A DNA stretch of 7,764 nucleotides from Rhodobiaceae bacterium (GTDB lineage Bacteria; Pseudomonadota; Alphaproteobacteria; Parvibaculales; Parvibaculaceae). A program made the position numbers and the translations under genes. Positions 7,234 through 7,764 of this stretch are shown here, one piece after another. Under the pieces are notes generated by a model that had not been told where the DNA came from, did no database searches, and saw nothing but the letters and a program-made list of their open reading frames with translations. The stretch spans positions 182,149 through 189,912 of the forward strand of contig NVWR01000004.1 of NCBI GenBank assembly GCA_002746275.1, written 5' to 3'. Position 1 is the first letter of the stretch. Each line of letters opens with the position of its first letter.

Positions 7234-7764
7234 TTACTGGTCTTGCAAAATCTTTTTGTCCCCAAGTGCCCGAATGCCCGTGGCGAGAATGGTCAACACA
7301 GCAACACCGAAGAGCGAATTGATCCACCAGCTCTGCCAAAGCCCGTGTGACACGGACACAACAAACAGAAATGCAGAAAGCGCTGCAGTGACCGCTGGCC
7401 GGTTCTCGTCGCTGGCGTTTGTAACTTGTTTGGATATCCACACCCAGCCATAGGCTGCCAATAACGCACCGACTACCCCCAGCTCCAGCCAGATTTGTAG
7501 GATACCGTTGTGAGGATGAAGCATGCTTGATCCACGATAATACACAAACTCAACTGACCAATCAGTGATCGACCGCGCAGCCTCGAGCCCATGTCCATAG
7601 ATCGGCGATTCAAGAATTTTGTGACTGACTGCGTACCACAGGTCTAGCCTGGCTCCGGCAGACCCGGCTGCTAAGTCAAACGTCCGGTCAGCGTCAAAAT
7701 ACTCCACCAACAAAATGAGCCCAGGATGCAGAAGAATAAGCAGTGCGCCCCCCCATACCAACAA
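7234..7764 (-). CDS. O-antigen ligase/polymerase-family membrane protein, C-terminal part (5' part outside window)
   Basis: The minus-strand frame is open from the right window edge to a TAA at 7236-7234, giving the last 176 residues. The TTG at the edge is just the window boundary, not a start. The visible order is a membrane segment (about 4-20), a long periplasmic-type loop with ARLDLWYAVSHKILESPIYGHG (38-59) and HPHNGILQIWLELGVVGA (83-100), a helix continuing to about 110, and a final membrane pair around 126-165. The HN-x9-G-xx-G pattern starting at His85 fits the H[NSQ]x9Gxx[GTY] motif reported for WaaL O-antigen ligases. Such enzymes join undecaprenyl-linked polysaccharide to lipid A-core at the periplasmic face. 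Related Wzy polymerases and protein O-oligosaccharyltransferases share this domain and cannot be excluded without the missing half. It runs tail-to-tail with the ABC gene, three bases apart. Confidence 0.82.
   Translation of the reverse strand: MLVWGGALLILLHPGLILLVEYFDADRTFDLAAGSAGARLDLWYAVSHKILESPIYGHGLEAARSITDWSVEFVYYRGSSMLHPHNGILQIWLELGVVGALLAAYGWVWISKQVTNASDENRPAVTAALSAFLFVVSVSHGLWQSWWINSLFGVAVLTILATGIRALGDKKILQDQ

Overview
The window looks like chromosomal DNA of an alphaproteobacterium. This rests on the protein style, the mostly GC-rich composition (37/60 G+C at 301-360, 42/60 at 4681-4740) and dense, tightly packed genes; a genus cannot be named from sequence alone. Six complete or nearly complete genes and two genes cut by the window edges are supported. 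No tRNA, rRNA, CRISPR array or transposase was seen, and no stretch longer than 300 bases lacks a gene.

Left part (1-1471): the last 57 codons of a LysR-type regulator, then a complete glutaryl-CoA dehydrogenase (gcdH) on the same strand. A LysR gene beside gcdH is a familiar pairing and suggests local control of lysine/tryptophan/glutarate catabolism.

Middle part (1472-3339): an AT-richer stretch of about 1.2 kb (sampled lines 43-50% G+C) holds one unrecognised 363-residue protein. Its C-terminal half carries a HEPN-like R-x4-H motif. Its stop codon overlaps the start of a ComB-family gene (2-phosphosulfolactate phosphatase family) in a TAATG junction. The AT-rich composition runs about 15 codons into comB, so the island edge seems to lie inside that gene. 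This is the accessory-looking part of the window and the most interesting one. There is no proof that it forms a dedicated system.

Right part (3340-7230): after a 160-base spacer with a nested hairpin come two four-base-overlapping genes for half-size ABC exporters. They look like a heterodimer of the MdlA/MdlB or BmrC/BmrD kind. The first subunit has Asp in place of the catalytic Glu and an intact LSGGQ; the second has the catalytic Glu and an altered LSHGQ signature. The pair should therefore have one working and one degenerate ATP site.

Right edge (7234-7764, minus strand): the C-terminal part of an O-antigen ligase/polymerase-family membrane protein, converging on the second ABC gene with only three bases between the stop codons.
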